64,000 nucleotides of DNA. Origin: Nakamurella multipartita DSM 44233 (GTDB lineage: Bacteria; Actinomycetota; Actinomycetes; Mycobacteriales; Nakamurellaceae). The stretch is from positions 3,100,001-3,164,000 of the forward strand of contig NC_013235.1 of the NCBI RefSeq assembly GCF_000024365.1. The letters run 5' to 3'. Position numbers and translations under genes: made by a program. Positions 1-7,684 of this stretch are shown here, piece by piece (position 1 is the first letter of the stretch; every line of letters begins with the position of its first letter). The notes beneath the pieces are model-generated. The model made no database searches. It saw only the letters and a list, made by a program, of their open reading frames with translations, and had not been told where the DNA came from.

Positions 1-72
1 TGGTGGTTCCGGTTCCTCGGCTACCTGCTCTGGCTCGCTGCCGGCACGGCACTGGTCCGGCGATGGGCGTGA
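1..72 (+). CDS. 3' end of a hypothetical membrane-type protein (partial)
   Basis: Frame 1 is open from the first base and stops at TGA 70-72, giving the last 23 residues of a protein whose start lies outside the window. The tail is hydrophobic and aromatic (starts WWFRFLGYLLWL) and ends with RRWA, which looks like a last membrane helix with a short basic cytosolic end. The stop overlaps the ATG of the next gene by 10 bases, as expected for a translationally coupled pair. The family cannot be named from this fragment. Confidence 0.55.
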   Translation, partial: WWFRFLGYLLWLAAGTALVRRWA

Positions 73-269
73 AGCAGGTGTTCCTGGCCGGCTACCTGCT
101 GATCGGGATCGCGCTGGCGTTGCTGATGCTGCTCTCGCACCGCCGGCCCACGGCCGTGGCCCGCGTCTCCGAGATGGCGGATGCGGCGACCCGGCGACGC
201 CTGGGCCGGGTCATCGTGCTCGTCGTCTGGTGGTGGATGGGGTGGCATTTCCTGGTCCGATCAGCGTGA
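63..269 (+). CDS. Small two-helix membrane protein, DUF6186-like
   Basis: This 68-residue protein has a hydrophobic helix near the start (about residues 5-22), a basic middle segment (SHRRPTAVARV) and a second helix rich in tryptophan ending in GWHFLVR. That layout, and the final WWxGWHxxxR-type ending, match my memory of the DUF6186 family of actinobacteria, whose function is unknown. I chose the ATG at 63 because it overlaps the stop of the upstream gene (63-72). An upstream in-frame start at position 3 would only translate the upstream gene in the wrong frame. It probably forms an operon with that gene. Confidence 0.65.
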   Translation: MGVKQVFLAGYLLIGIALALLMLLSHRRPTAVARVSEMADAATRRRLGRVIVLVVWWWMGWHFLVRSA

Positions 270-380
270 TCCGGCGACCGGGTGAGTGGCTTCACAGTTG
301 TTTCGGGCATCTTTCGCACGGGTCACGACGTCGTTACTAGTGGGTCGAAAAACGACTCGTGCATTCGAAGGAGCAACACG

Positions 381-530
381 ATGAGGACGAACCGGAAGTC
401 GATGGCGCAGCGCTACGAGGAGCGCCGGTCGCGCCGTTTGATCAACAAGGCGATCGCCGAGGCGCCGTCGGACAGCATGCGCACCGAGCTGCTGGTCGCC
501 GCCCAGCGCCAGCTGGGTTCCCTGCGCTGA
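381..530 (+). CDS. Small basic hypothetical protein (49 aa)
   Basis: The ATG at 381 follows a good ribosome binding site (GAAGGAG at 367-373, seven bases upstream). The product is a 49-residue highly charged protein with a helical look: an arginine-rich start (RTNRKSMAQRYEERRSRR), then INKAIAEAPSDSMRTELLVAAQ and a short tail. No signal peptide, membrane helix or cysteine is present. I do not recognise the family; small proteins of this kind are common and usually uncharacterised in actinobacteria. It stands alone, with an intergenic region on each side. Confidence 0.6.
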   Translation: MRTNRKSMAQRYEERRSRRLINKAIAEAPSDSMRTELLVAAQRQLGSLR

Positions 531-624
531 TCGCGCGCACCCCGACCCGGGCGGGTGCTTGACGCCCGGATCGGGAAGACTCCTCCCATCGCGCGCCGGA
601 AGCGGCCGCGGGGGAGGCGATCCG

Positions 625-1509
625 ATGACGCAACCATGGCCGGAACTGCCGGTGGCCGCCTGGGCCCCGACCCGGGACACGGTGCACCTGTGGACCCAGA
701 TCGTCGGCAAGGTCCGCCTGGCGCTGGCCGCACCGGAGAACCACTGGTGGCAGGTCCCGTTCTACGTGAACGCCACCGGCCTGACGACGAGCCTGATGCC
801 CTACCAGAACCTCGGGGTCGAGATCGAATTCGACTTCGTCGGGCACGAGCTCGTCGTGCGCACCACGCTGGGCCGCACCGAACGGTTCGCGCTAGAGCCG
901 ATGAGTGTGGCCGAGTTCTACCGGCGCTTCACCGCAGTGCTGGCCGACCTGGGCATCCGGGTGGCCATCATGCCGCGGCCGGTCGAGTTGCCGGTGGCCA
1001 TCCCGTTCGCCGACGACTCCGTGCACCGCAGCTACGATCCTGACGCGATGCACCGCTTCTGGGTGTCCCTGGTCAGCACCCAGCGGGTCCTGCAACAGTT
1101 CCGCGGTGAATTCACCGGCAAATGCAGCCCGGTCCACTTCTTTTGGGGCGCCTTCGATCTCGCCGTTACCCGGTTCTCCGGACGGCCCGCGCCCGAGCAT
1201 CCCGGCGGTGTTCCGAACTGTCCCGACCGGGTCATGCACGAGGCCTACAACCGTGAATTGGCCTCCTGCGGGTACTGGCCGGGTGGCGCCGACGAGGGCG
1301 CCTTCTACGCCTACGCCTACCCGGAACCCCCCGGGTACCGGGACTACCCGATCCGACCGGACCAGGCCCGCTTCGACCCAGACCTCGGTGAGTTCGTCCT
1401 GCCCTATGCGGCGGTGCGGCAGGCCGACGACCCGGACGCCGTGCTGCTGGAGTTCCTGCGGTCGGCCTTCACCGCGTCGGTCCAGCTCGGTCGATGGCCC
1501 GATGCCTGA
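625..1509 (+). CDS. DUF5996 family protein
   Basis: A 294-residue soluble protein. The start at 625 has an upstream GGGGAGG and removes an arginine-rich, non-conserved extension. The opening WPELPVAAWAPTRDTVHLWTQ, the phrase ENHWWQVPFYVNATGL, the block FRGEFTGKCSPVHFFWGAFDLAVTRFSGR and the aspartate-rich C-terminus are, to my knowledge, characteristic of DUF5996, a family of unknown function widespread in actinobacteria and proteobacteria. No catalytic motif is obvious. The stop overlaps the start of the phosphoesterase gene (ATG at 1502), so the two are likely co-translated. Confidence 0.85.
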   Translation: MTQPWPELPVAAWAPTRDTVHLWTQIVGKVRLALAAPENHWWQVPFYVNATGLTTSLMPYQNLGVEIEFDFVGHELVVRTTLGRTERFALEPMSVAEFYRRFTAVLADLGIRVAIMPRPVELPVAIPFADDSVHRSYDPDAMHRFWVSLVSTQRVLQQFRGEFTGKCSPVHFFWGAFDLAVTRFSGRPAPEHPGGVPNCPDRVMHEAYNRELASCGYWPGGADEGAFYAYAYPEPPGYRDYPIRPDQARFDPDLGEFVLPYAAVRQADDPDAVLLEFLRSAFTASVQLGRWPDA

Positions 1510-2041
1510 GGGCACCCTCGAGCTGGTCGTGGTGGCCGACACCCACGTTCCGAACCGGGCCCGTGATCTGCCCGCCCCGCTCTGGGCGGCCATCGAGGCG
1601 GCCGACGTGGTGATCCACGCCGGGGACTGGGTCACCCCGGCCCTGCTGAACCAGGTCGAGGCCCGCAGCCGTCGGCTGGTCGGGGTGTGGGGCAACAACG
1701 ACGGCCCGGAGCTGCGCCGGCGGTTGCCCGAGGTCGCGCGGGTGAGCCTGGGCGGCCTGCGGGTGGCGGTCGTGCACGAGACCGGCGGCCGGGACGGACG
1801 GGAACGCCGGGCCGAGCAGGCCTTCCCCGACACCGATCTGCTGATCTTCGGCCACAGCCACATTCCGTGGGACACGGTCTCGCCCAGCGGGCTGCGGCTG
1901 CTCAATCCGGGTTCGCCGACCGACCGCCGGCGGCAACCGTTCTGCACGTACCTGACCGCCCGGGTCGGGGACGCCGCCCTGACCGAGGTCACCCTGCACC
2001 GGCTCCCGCCCCGACCGGCGTCCGGCCACCGGTCGGGGTGA
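1502..2041 (+). CDS. YfcE/MJ0936-type metallophosphoesterase
   Basis: This 179-residue protein has the full set of calcineurin-like phosphoesterase metal ligands: D13-T-H15, G41-D42, GNND at 64-67, H92 in a VVHE context and GHSH at 117-120. The small size and the LLNPGS ending of the core place it in the YfcE/MJ0936 group of phosphodiesterases, which hydrolyse phosphodiesters using two metal ions; the natural substrate is usually unknown. The ATG overlaps the end of the DUF5996 gene by eight bases. The proline- and arginine-rich last 15 residues look dispensable. Confidence 0.9.
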   Translation: MPEGTLELVVVADTHVPNRARDLPAPLWAAIEAADVVIHAGDWVTPALLNQVEARSRRLVGVWGNNDGPELRRRLPEVARVSLGGLRVAVVHETGGRDGRERRAEQAFPDTDLLIFGHSHIPWDTVSPSGLRLLNPGSPTDRRRQPFCTYLTARVGDAALTEVTLHRLPPRPASGHRSG

Positions 2042-2055
2042 CGGACGCCCGTGCC

Positions 2056-3195
2056 TCAGGCCCGGCCGCGCGCCGAGACGACGGCGACCACCGCCGTCAC
2101 CACGACCAGACCGGCGCAGCCGAGCATGGCCACGGTCAGACTCGACCCGGCGGCCACGGCCCCGATCAGCAGGGCGCCGATCGCCGTCCCGGCGTCGTAC
2201 GTCGCGTTCCAGGCGGCACTCGCCGGGGTTCGCCGGTCGGGGCCGGCCAGATCGAAACTCAGCAGCAGGGTCAGGTTCTGGGCGCCGCCGTAGGCCAGTC
2301 CGAAGATCGCCGCGCCGAGCACGACCAGGGCACCCGGCCCAGCGCCGGTCCCGGCGGCCCCCCAGCCCAACAACCCCAACCCGAGGACGCCGACCACCGC
2401 GCACGCCGGCAGCAGCCGGGCCGGGCCGGCCCGGTCGGCCAGGCTGCCGGCCCGCCAGCGGGCCAGCGCGGAGGTCACCCCCAGCAGCAGCAAGGCCCAG
2501 GTCACCACCGCCCCCGACTCGTTCAGCTGCACCGGCACGATCGCGAAAATGCCGCCGCCGGACAGGGTCAGGGCCAGCAGCAGGCCCAGGATGCCGGCCA
2601 ACGAGGCCACCGGCAGCCGGGCCCGGCCGGCCTGGCGGGGCCGGGCGGGCGGCGGCGGCGGAAACCGGCGCACCAGCGGGATCGCCAGCACCGGCACCGC
2701 CCCCAGCCCGGCGACCACCGGGAAATGTCCGGCGTCGGTGAGCGCCACCGCCAACGGCACCGCGGCCACGTTCGGCACCGCGACGGCCAGCCCGTACAGC
2801 CCGATGGCCCGGCCGTGACTGCCGGGCGGGGCGATCTGGGTGGCCACCAGCGGGGTGAGCACGGTCAGGATCGCAAAGCCCAGCCCGCGCACCGCCGAGA
2901 CGGCCAGCAACCAGCCGAGCTGGTCGCTGAGCAGCAGCAGGGGAGTGGGCGCACCCAGGGCGAACAGGCCGACCGCCAGGGTGGCCGGCTGACCGATCAG
3001 CCGTACCGCGGCCGGGACCAGCACCTGGCAGCCGACGGTGGCGACCAGCATCACCGTGGTGACGAGCCCGGCCAGCGCCTCCGGCACGCCCTGATCCACC
3101 GCCCACAGCGGCAACGCGGACAGGGTGAGGAAGAAGGACGTGAACCCCAGCAGGCTCATGGCGATGAGCGCGGGCATTCCAGGACTGCGCAGCAT
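2056..3195 (-). CDS. MFS transporter
   Basis: A 379-residue protein with about twelve hydrophobic segments, in two halves separated by a proline/arginine-rich cytoplasmic loop (RRFPPPPPARPRQ). The second half carries an ARWRAGSLADRAGPARLL stretch resembling the major facilitator motif after a transmembrane helix. The first half begins LIAMSLLGFTSFFLTLSALPLW, typical of drug- or metabolite-efflux MFS proteins; the substrate cannot be predicted. I start at the CAT at 3193-3195 because the reverse strand has GGGAGGG just upstream. The longer reading frame upstream is arginine-rich and unlike protein sequence. It converges on the phosphoesterase gene with a 14-base gap. Confidence 0.85.
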   Translation of the reverse strand: MLRSPGMPALIAMSLLGFTSFFLTLSALPLWAVDQGVPEALAGLVTTVMLVATVGCQVLVPAAVRLIGQPATLAVGLFALGAPTPLLLLSDQLGWLLAVSAVRGLGFAILTVLTPLVATQIAPPGSHGRAIGLYGLAVAVPNVAAVPLAVALTDAGHFPVVAGLGAVPVLAIPLVRRFPPPPPARPRQAGRARLPVASLAGILGLLLALTLSGGGIFAIVPVQLNESGAVVTWALLLLGVTSALARWRAGSLADRAGPARLLPACAVVGVLGLGLLGWGAAGTGAGPGALVVLGAAIFGLAYGGAQNLTLLLSFDLAGPDRRTPASAAWNATYDAGTAIGALLIGAVAAGSSLTVAMLGCAGLVVVTAVVAVVSARGRA

Positions 3196-3280
3196 CAACC
3201 CTCCCGACGGCAAGAGGCTACGGCGCTCCCGGCGCGAGCGCCCGAGCGGTCCCGCCCCGGCCCGCCGAGTCAGCCGGGCG

Positions 3281-3514
3281 TCAGCCGGACGCGGACGGCG
3301 GGTCGCCGGGCAACAGGTCGGGCGCGATCCGCTGGTCCTGGACCTGAATCTGAATCCGGGCCCGGTGCGCGGCCGGATGCCAGATCTCCTCGAACGGACC
3401 GCTGACGGCACCGCCGGCCGCGCGGCCCCGAGACCGGCGGCCGATCGCCCACAGCCCGGCCGGCACCAGGACGAACAGCAGCACCGTCAGGACCGCGACC
3501 CAGACGATGGCCAT
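3281..3514 (-). CDS. Small single-helix membrane protein
   Basis: A 77-residue protein with one N-terminal membrane helix (about residues 2-24, MAIVWVAVLTVLLFVLVPAG) followed by a basic segment (IGRRSRGRAAGG) and a cytosolic tail with FEEIWHPAAHRARIQIQVQD. The tail resembles small actinobacterial proteins with an FEExxxPxRH phrase (DUF6191-like), but I am not sure of the family. The start at 3514 was chosen because the hydrophobic helix begins there. It is divergent from the M23 lipoprotein gene. Confidence 0.55.
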   Translation of the reverse strand: MAIVWVAVLTVLLFVLVPAGLWAIGRRSRGRAAGGAVSGPFEEIWHPAAHRARIQIQVQDQRIAPDLLPGDPPSASG

Positions 3515-3594
3515 GCACCCACGGTACCCACGGCCGCCCGGTCCGGGCACAATCGACCGATCCTGCGCCGACATCGCCAGAGACGGGAGTGCGC

Positions 3595-4869
3595 ATGCAG
3601 CGTCGCCGACCGAGAACGGCACCGGCCGGTGGCCTTGCCCTGGGCGCGGTGGTCCTGCTCGCCCTGACCGCCTGCTCCGGCGGTTCCGGCGGTTCCGCCT
3701 CCAGTTCGCCGCCCCCGTCGTCGGTCTCGCCCTCGGCCACCGCCGGGGCCGACGCCCCGACCCGGACCGATGCCCCCGAGCAGTTCACCCCGGTGGTGAT
3801 GGACGTGATGTCCACCCCCCGCTGGTTCCGCGGCACCGACGGTCAGGTTCACCTGGTCTACGAACTCCGGCTGACCAACGCCTTCCCCATCCCGGCCACG
3901 GTGACCCGGGCGGTCGTTCGCGACGCCGATTCCGGGACGGTCCTGCAGACCCTGTCCGGCGATCCGCTCACCGCGTCGATGTCGTTGCTGACCAGCGGGT
4001 CCCAGCCGACCACCGAGCTGGCCACGGCCACCACCGGGGTCATCTGGTTCGACGTGCCCCTGGCCGACCCGTCCGCGGTGCCGGCCCGGATCGACCATGA
4101 GCTCACGGTCACCGTGCCGCCCGGGCTCCCGGTGCCCGAGACGATCACCTCGACCGGGGCGCCGGCCGACGTCGACGTCGATGCGCCGACGGTGATCGGT
4201 GCCCCGCTGGCGGGCACCGGCTGGTTCGCCGTCGGTAGCTGCTGCGACGGACCGCACCGGCGGACGGCCCAGCCGATCACCAACCAGCTATGGGTCTCCC
4301 AACGGTTCGCCATCGACTTCAACAAGATCAACGACCAGGGTTACCTGGCCGTCGGCGACCGGTCCAAGAACGAGAGCTGGCCGACCTATGACCAGCCGGT
4401 GCTGGCCGTCGCCGACGCCAAGGTGACGATCGCCCAGGACGGACTGCCCGACCAGACGCCGCAGGCGCCGACGCCGGTCACCATCGAGGAGGCCGACGGC
4501 AACCACGTCATCCTCCAGCTGGCCGACGGCGTCTACGCCTTCTACGCCCACCTCAAACCGGGCTCGGTGAGCGTGCAGGCCGGGGACCGGGTCACCAAGG
4601 GCCAGGTGATCGGCCGAACCGGCAACTCGGGCAGCTCGACCGGGTCGCACCTGCACTTCCAGCTGATGGACCGGCCTTCGGCGTTGGCCGCGGACGGACT
4701 GCCATACGTGTTCGACAGCTTCACCGTCACCGGTCGCGGTCCGGCCCTGGACGAGCTGATGGCCACCGATCCGGCCACCACCCCGGTCGTCCTCGACCCG
4801 GCCACCGCCGGGCCGCGGACCGACGAGCTGCCGCTGGGCCGGGACGTGGTCACGTTCCCGAGCCCCTGA
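3595..4869 (+). CDS. M23 (LytM-like) peptidase-domain lipoprotein
   Basis: A 424-residue exported protein. The N-terminus is a lipoprotein signal peptide: basic start, hydrophobic core and lipobox LTAC with Cys27. After a Ser/Pro linker comes a beta-rich domain (about 55-200), then an M23 fold: RFAIDF near 245, a YAHL stretch near 318, GNSGSSTGSHLHF with HLHF at about 352-355. M23 enzymes cut peptidoglycan peptide bridges with zinc held by HxxxD and HxH. Here the first ligand motif reads QRFAIDF, lacking the usual histidine, so it may be inactive or use an altered site. I prefer ATG 3595 (GGGA six bases upstream) over GTG 3589. Confidence 0.8.
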   Translation: MQRRRPRTAPAGGLALGAVVLLALTACSGGSGGSASSSPPPSSVSPSATAGADAPTRTDAPEQFTPVVMDVMSTPRWFRGTDGQVHLVYELRLTNAFPIPATVTRAVVRDADSGTVLQTLSGDPLTASMSLLTSGSQPTTELATATTGVIWFDVPLADPSAVPARIDHELTVTVPPGLPVPETITSTGAPADVDVDAPTVIGAPLAGTGWFAVGSCCDGPHRRTAQPITNQLWVSQRFAIDFNKINDQGYLAVGDRSKNESWPTYDQPVLAVADAKVTIAQDGLPDQTPQAPTPVTIEEADGNHVILQLADGVYAFYAHLKPGSVSVQAGDRVTKGQVIGRTGNSGSSTGSHLHFQLMDRPSALAADGLPYVFDSFTVTGRGPALDELMATDPATTPVVLDPATAGPRTDELPLGRDVVTFPSP

Positions 4870-5644
4870 TCGTCGACGGCACGAGTTCCGCCCGCAGCTG
4901 CAGGAACCGGAAGACGCCGGGCTCGCCGACCTGCTGCTGGTACGCCTCGACCACCGCCTGCACCCAGTCGGCCACCCGATCCGGCGGCAACCGCCCGGTC
5001 CAGTCGGCGAAACCGACGGTGCACCAGTCGGTAAACGCCGCCCGCGAGCCGAAATCCCACCGGATGTCCTCCACCTGTTGATCGGTCACCCGCAGTCCGG
5101 CGGCTGCCGCGAGATCGGCGTACCGCCGCGGGTCGACATGCACGAACGGCGCCCCGAAGCCGGAGAAGAAGGCCGACCACGCCTGGGTGTGGCACACCGC
5201 CATCGCGGTCGCCTCCAGGCTGCGGCGCGGGCCGGCGCAGACCTGCTGGACGACCACCCGCCCGGCCGGCCGGGTGGCCCGGCCGATCGCGGTGAGGGCC
5301 GCGACCTGGTCGGCCACCCAGTGCAGGGCGTTGAACGAGACCACCACGTCGAACTCGTCGACGGCGGTCAATCCGAGCACGTCGCCGACCTCGAACGCGA
5401 CCCGGGCGCCGGGCGGGTCGGCGTGCGAGCGGGCGGCCGCGATCATCCGCGGCGAGGCATCCAGCCCGAGCACCGAGCCGCCGGGGAGCCGGGCCGCGAT
5501 CGCCCGGGTGATGTACCCGTCTCCGCAGCCCACGTCGAGCACCCGCTCGTCGCCGGCCAACGACAGCTGCCCGAGCGTGGCCCGGGCCAGCCGGCGCTGC
5601 AGGCCGCTGATCCGCTCGTAGCCGGCCCCGTCCCAATCGGTCAC
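4850..5644 (-). CDS. Class I SAM-dependent methyltransferase
   Basis: A 264-residue protein with the classic SAM-binding signature VLDVGCGDGYITRAI near residue 35, an acidic LGLDASPRMI strand after it, and FDVVVSFNALHWV as motif III. The FNALHWV phrase is common in trans-aconitate and ubiquinone-type methyltransferases, but the substrate is unknown. The start is the GTG at 5644 on the reverse strand, preceded by GGAGT eight bases upstream. Its 3' end overlaps the 3' end of the convergent M23 lipoprotein gene by 20 bases. The IS110-type element begins only about 30 bases upstream of its start and may have displaced its promoter. Confidence 0.85.
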   Translation of the reverse strand: MTDWDGAGYERISGLQRRLARATLGQLSLAGDERVLDVGCGDGYITRAIAARLPGGSVLGLDASPRMIAAARSHADPPGARVAFEVGDVLGLTAVDEFDVVVSFNALHWVADQVAALTAIGRATRPAGRVVVQQVCAGPRRSLEATAMAVCHTQAWSAFFSGFGAPFVHVDPRRYADLAAAAGLRVTDQQVEDIRWDFGSRAAFTDWCTVGFADWTGRLPPDRVADWVQAVVEAYQQQVGEPGVFRFLQLRAELVPSTIRGSGT

Positions 5645-5699
5645 TGGTGAACACTCCTTGATGCGGGCCCTGAGAGGGTGCTCGTTGTAGGGACTCGGC

Positions 5700-5865
5700 G
5701 GGAGCCGGGGTGACGGCCTTCGTCGGTCGCCGTTCGACGGCCACGATGACACTGCCGCCCCCGGTTCTCGCGGGGCTGTAAACCGGCAACAGAGGGACGC
5801 GCCGCAGAGCGCCAGTCAGTGACCGCCCGGTAATCGGCCTCCTCGCCGAGTCGTCGCTGCCGCTG
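5700..5865 (+). ncRNA. Candidate IS110 bridge RNA
   Basis: This non-coding leader lies between the left end and the transposase. It can fold: GGTGAC (5719-5724) pairs with GTCGCC downstream, allowing one G-U pair, and CCGTTCGACGG forms a small hairpin. CGATGACAC (5744-5752) is the exact reverse complement of GTGTCATCG at the right insertion flank (7134-7142). ACAGAGGG (5789-5796) repeats the element's own right end (7127-7134). In IS621-type systems such stretches are target and donor guides. I did not find convincing left-target or right-donor guides. The ends of the RNA are estimates. Confidence 0.5.
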
Positions 5866-5880
5866 TGAGGAGTTCTTGAG

Positions 5881-7119
5881 TTGTCCCTGCCTGAATGCGA
5901 TTTCTACGTCGGTATCGACTGGGCCGCCGAAACGCACGCCGTCTGCGTGCAGAACGCCACCGGAAGGATCACCGCCGAGTTCACGATCGAGCACACCGCC
6001 GACGGTTTCGCGACCCTGCTCGCGCGTCTGGGCCGGTTGGCCGACGACCCGATGCAGGTCACGGTCGCGATCGAACGGCCCGACGGCCGGCTTGTCGACG
6101 CGCTGCTCGAGGCCGGCTACCCGGTGGTGCCGGTCAGCCCGAACGCGATCAAGACCTGGCGGGACGGTGAGGTGCTCTCCGGCGCCAAGTCCGACGCCGG
6201 CGACGCCGCCGTCATCGCCGAGTACCTGCGGTTGCGGTCGCACCGGCTGCGGCCGGCCACCCCGTTCACCGCGCAGACCAAGGCGGTTCGGACGGTCGTG
6301 CGCACCCGAGACGACATCGTGGCCATGCGGACCGCCGCGACGAACCAGCTGACCGCCCTGCTCGATGCCCACTGGCCCGGCGCCACCAAGGTTTTCGCCG
6401 ATATCGAGTCGCCGATCGCGTTGGAGTTCCTGACCCGGTACCCGACCGCCAAACACGCCGCCGGCCTCGGCGAGAAGCGCATGGCCGCGTTCTGCGTCAA
6501 GCACGGCTACTCCGGTCGCCGCCCGGCCGCGGAGCTGCTGACCCGGCTGCGGGCTGCGCCGGCCGGCACCACCGACCCCGACCTGGTCGAGGCCGTCCGG
6601 GACGCCGTGCTCGCGCTGGTGGCCGTGCTGCGCACCCTCGGCGCGGTCCGCAAGGACCTGGACCGGTCGGTGACCGCCCACCTCGGGGAGCACCCGGACG
6701 CCGCGATCTTCACGTCGCTGCCAAGGTCGGGTCAGATCAACGCCGCCCAGGTGCTCGCCGAGTGGGGCGACTCCCGCCAAGCCTACGACTCGCCCGACGC
6801 CGTCGCGGCGTTGGCCGGCCTGACCCCGGTCACCAAAGCGTCCGGTAAATATCATGCCGTGCATTTCCGCTGGGCCTGCAACAAAAGGTTCCGCAAAGCG
6901 ATGACCACGTTCGCCGACAACAGTCGCCACCAAAGCCCGTGGGCCGCCGAGGTCTACCGCAGAGCTATCCAACGCGGGCACGACCACCCGCACGCCGTCC
7001 GGGTCCTGGCCCGCGCCTGGGTGCGCGTGATCTACCGCTGCTGGCTCGACCGGCAGCCTTACGACCCGGCCAGGCACGGCAACGCGAACAAGATCAACAG
7101 CGGGCAACTTGCGGCCTGA
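5881..7119 (+). CDS. IS110-family DEDD transposase
   Basis: A 412-residue recombinase. The N-terminal RuvC-like DEDD domain shows GIDWA at the start (first Asp), AIERPDG (Glu) and KSDAGDAAVIAEYLR (two Asp). The C-terminal transposase_20 domain has the conserved LTPVTKASGKYH region with the serine-containing tail ADNSRHQSPWA typical of IS110 recombinases. These enzymes recombine DNA directed by a bridge RNA. The start is a TTG at 5881 preceded by GAGGAG; no ATG occurs at a suitable place. The gene appears intact. Confidence 0.92.
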   Translation: MSLPECDFYVGIDWAAETHAVCVQNATGRITAEFTIEHTADGFATLLARLGRLADDPMQVTVAIERPDGRLVDALLEAGYPVVPVSPNAIKTWRDGEVLSGAKSDAGDAAVIAEYLRLRSHRLRPATPFTAQTKAVRTVVRTRDDIVAMRTAATNQLTALLDAHWPGATKVFADIESPIALEFLTRYPTAKHAAGLGEKRMAAFCVKHGYSGRRPAAELLTRLRAAPAGTTDPDLVEAVRDAVLALVAVLRTLGAVRKDLDRSVTAHLGEHPDAAIFTSLPRSGQINAAQVLAEWGDSRQAYDSPDAVAALAGLTPVTKASGKYHAVHFRWACNKRFRKAMTTFADNSRHQSPWAAEVYRRAIQRGHDHPHAVRVLARAWVRVIYRCWLDRQPYDPARHGNANKINSGQLAA

Positions 7120-7136
7120 GGTTGACACAGAGGGTG

Positions 7137-7610
7137 TCATCGGTTCTCCTCCGGCCGGTCCGCTCCGTCACTGATCAGTCGCTTGCCCAGCACCACCGTC
7201 CGGTCGTCGGCGTACCCCAGCGACCGGTAGAACCCGAGCGCCTGCTCGTTGCCCGCCCGTACCTGCAACGAGAGCTTGGGGCACCCCCGCGCGCGCAGGT
7301 CGGCCTCGATGACGGCCATCAGCGTGCCGGCCAGCCCGGCGCGCCGGCGGTCCGGATCGACGGCCAGATAGTTGACCCAGCCGCGGTGGCCGTCGTACCC
7401 GGCCATCGCACTGGCCACGATCCGGTCGTCGAGCTCGCCGACCAGGAACAGCTCCGGCTGCACGGTCAGCTTGCGGGCGATGTCGCGGTGCGGATCGTTC
7501 CAGGGCCGGGTCAGGCCGCACCGGTGCCACAGGTCGATCACCGGGTCGGTGTCGGCGATCGCGAACGGACGGATCTGCATGCGGTTGGGCATGCTGACAG
7601 CATCGGGCAT
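7137..7610 (-). CDS. GNAT N-acetyltransferase, YpeA-like
   Basis: A 157-residue protein closely similar in layout to E. coli YpeA: VIDLWHRCGLTRPWNDPHRDIARKL, then MAGYDGHRGWVNYLAVDPDRRRAGLAGTLM (acetyl-CoA loop) and RGCPKLSLQVRAGNEQALGFYRSLGY with the final LGKRLI. It should acetylate an amine or protein; the substrate of YpeA proteins is not established. I use the ATG at 7610 because AAGGGAA precedes it, although the family homology begins at 7580. The IS110 core repeat ends one base after its stop codon, so the element inserted exactly at the 3' end without damaging the gene. Confidence 0.88.
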   Translation of the reverse strand: MPDAVSMPNRMQIRPFAIADTDPVIDLWHRCGLTRPWNDPHRDIARKLTVQPELFLVGELDDRIVASAMAGYDGHRGWVNYLAVDPDRRRAGLAGTLMAVIEADLRARGCPKLSLQVRAGNEQALGFYRSLGYADDRTVVLGKRLISDGADRPEENR

Positions 7611-7684
7611 GACCGGGTTCCCTTTCGGGCAGCATTGCCGCTCGGCCGGTGCGCCGGTCACCCGAGCGGACCTACCGTGGACCG

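Larger units (their letters stand above)
5673..7136 (+). mobile_element. IS110-family insertion sequence with guide-RNA leader
   Basis: The element is bounded by an 8-bp direct repeat AGAGGGTG (5673-5680 and 7129-7136), which I take as the recombination core region because IS110 elements lack conventional inverted repeats. It contains one DEDD transposase gene and a 200-bp non-coding left end, the layout of the IS110 group in which the left end encodes the bridge RNA. A TTGACA box sits at the right end (7122-7127) and a TAGGGA box at the left end (5688-5693). Joined in a circle they would be 16 bp apart. The exact boundaries are inferred, not proven. Confidence 0.75.

Noticed and set aside
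1687-3405. A long open frame on the + strand opposite the MFS gene
   Set aside because: It is rich in Gln, Gly, Arg and Pro with no domain, and it is the antisense of a clear transporter.
5700-5865. Left-target and right-donor guides in the IS110 leader
   Set aside because: I could not find matches longer than expected by chance; only the two matches reported are retained.
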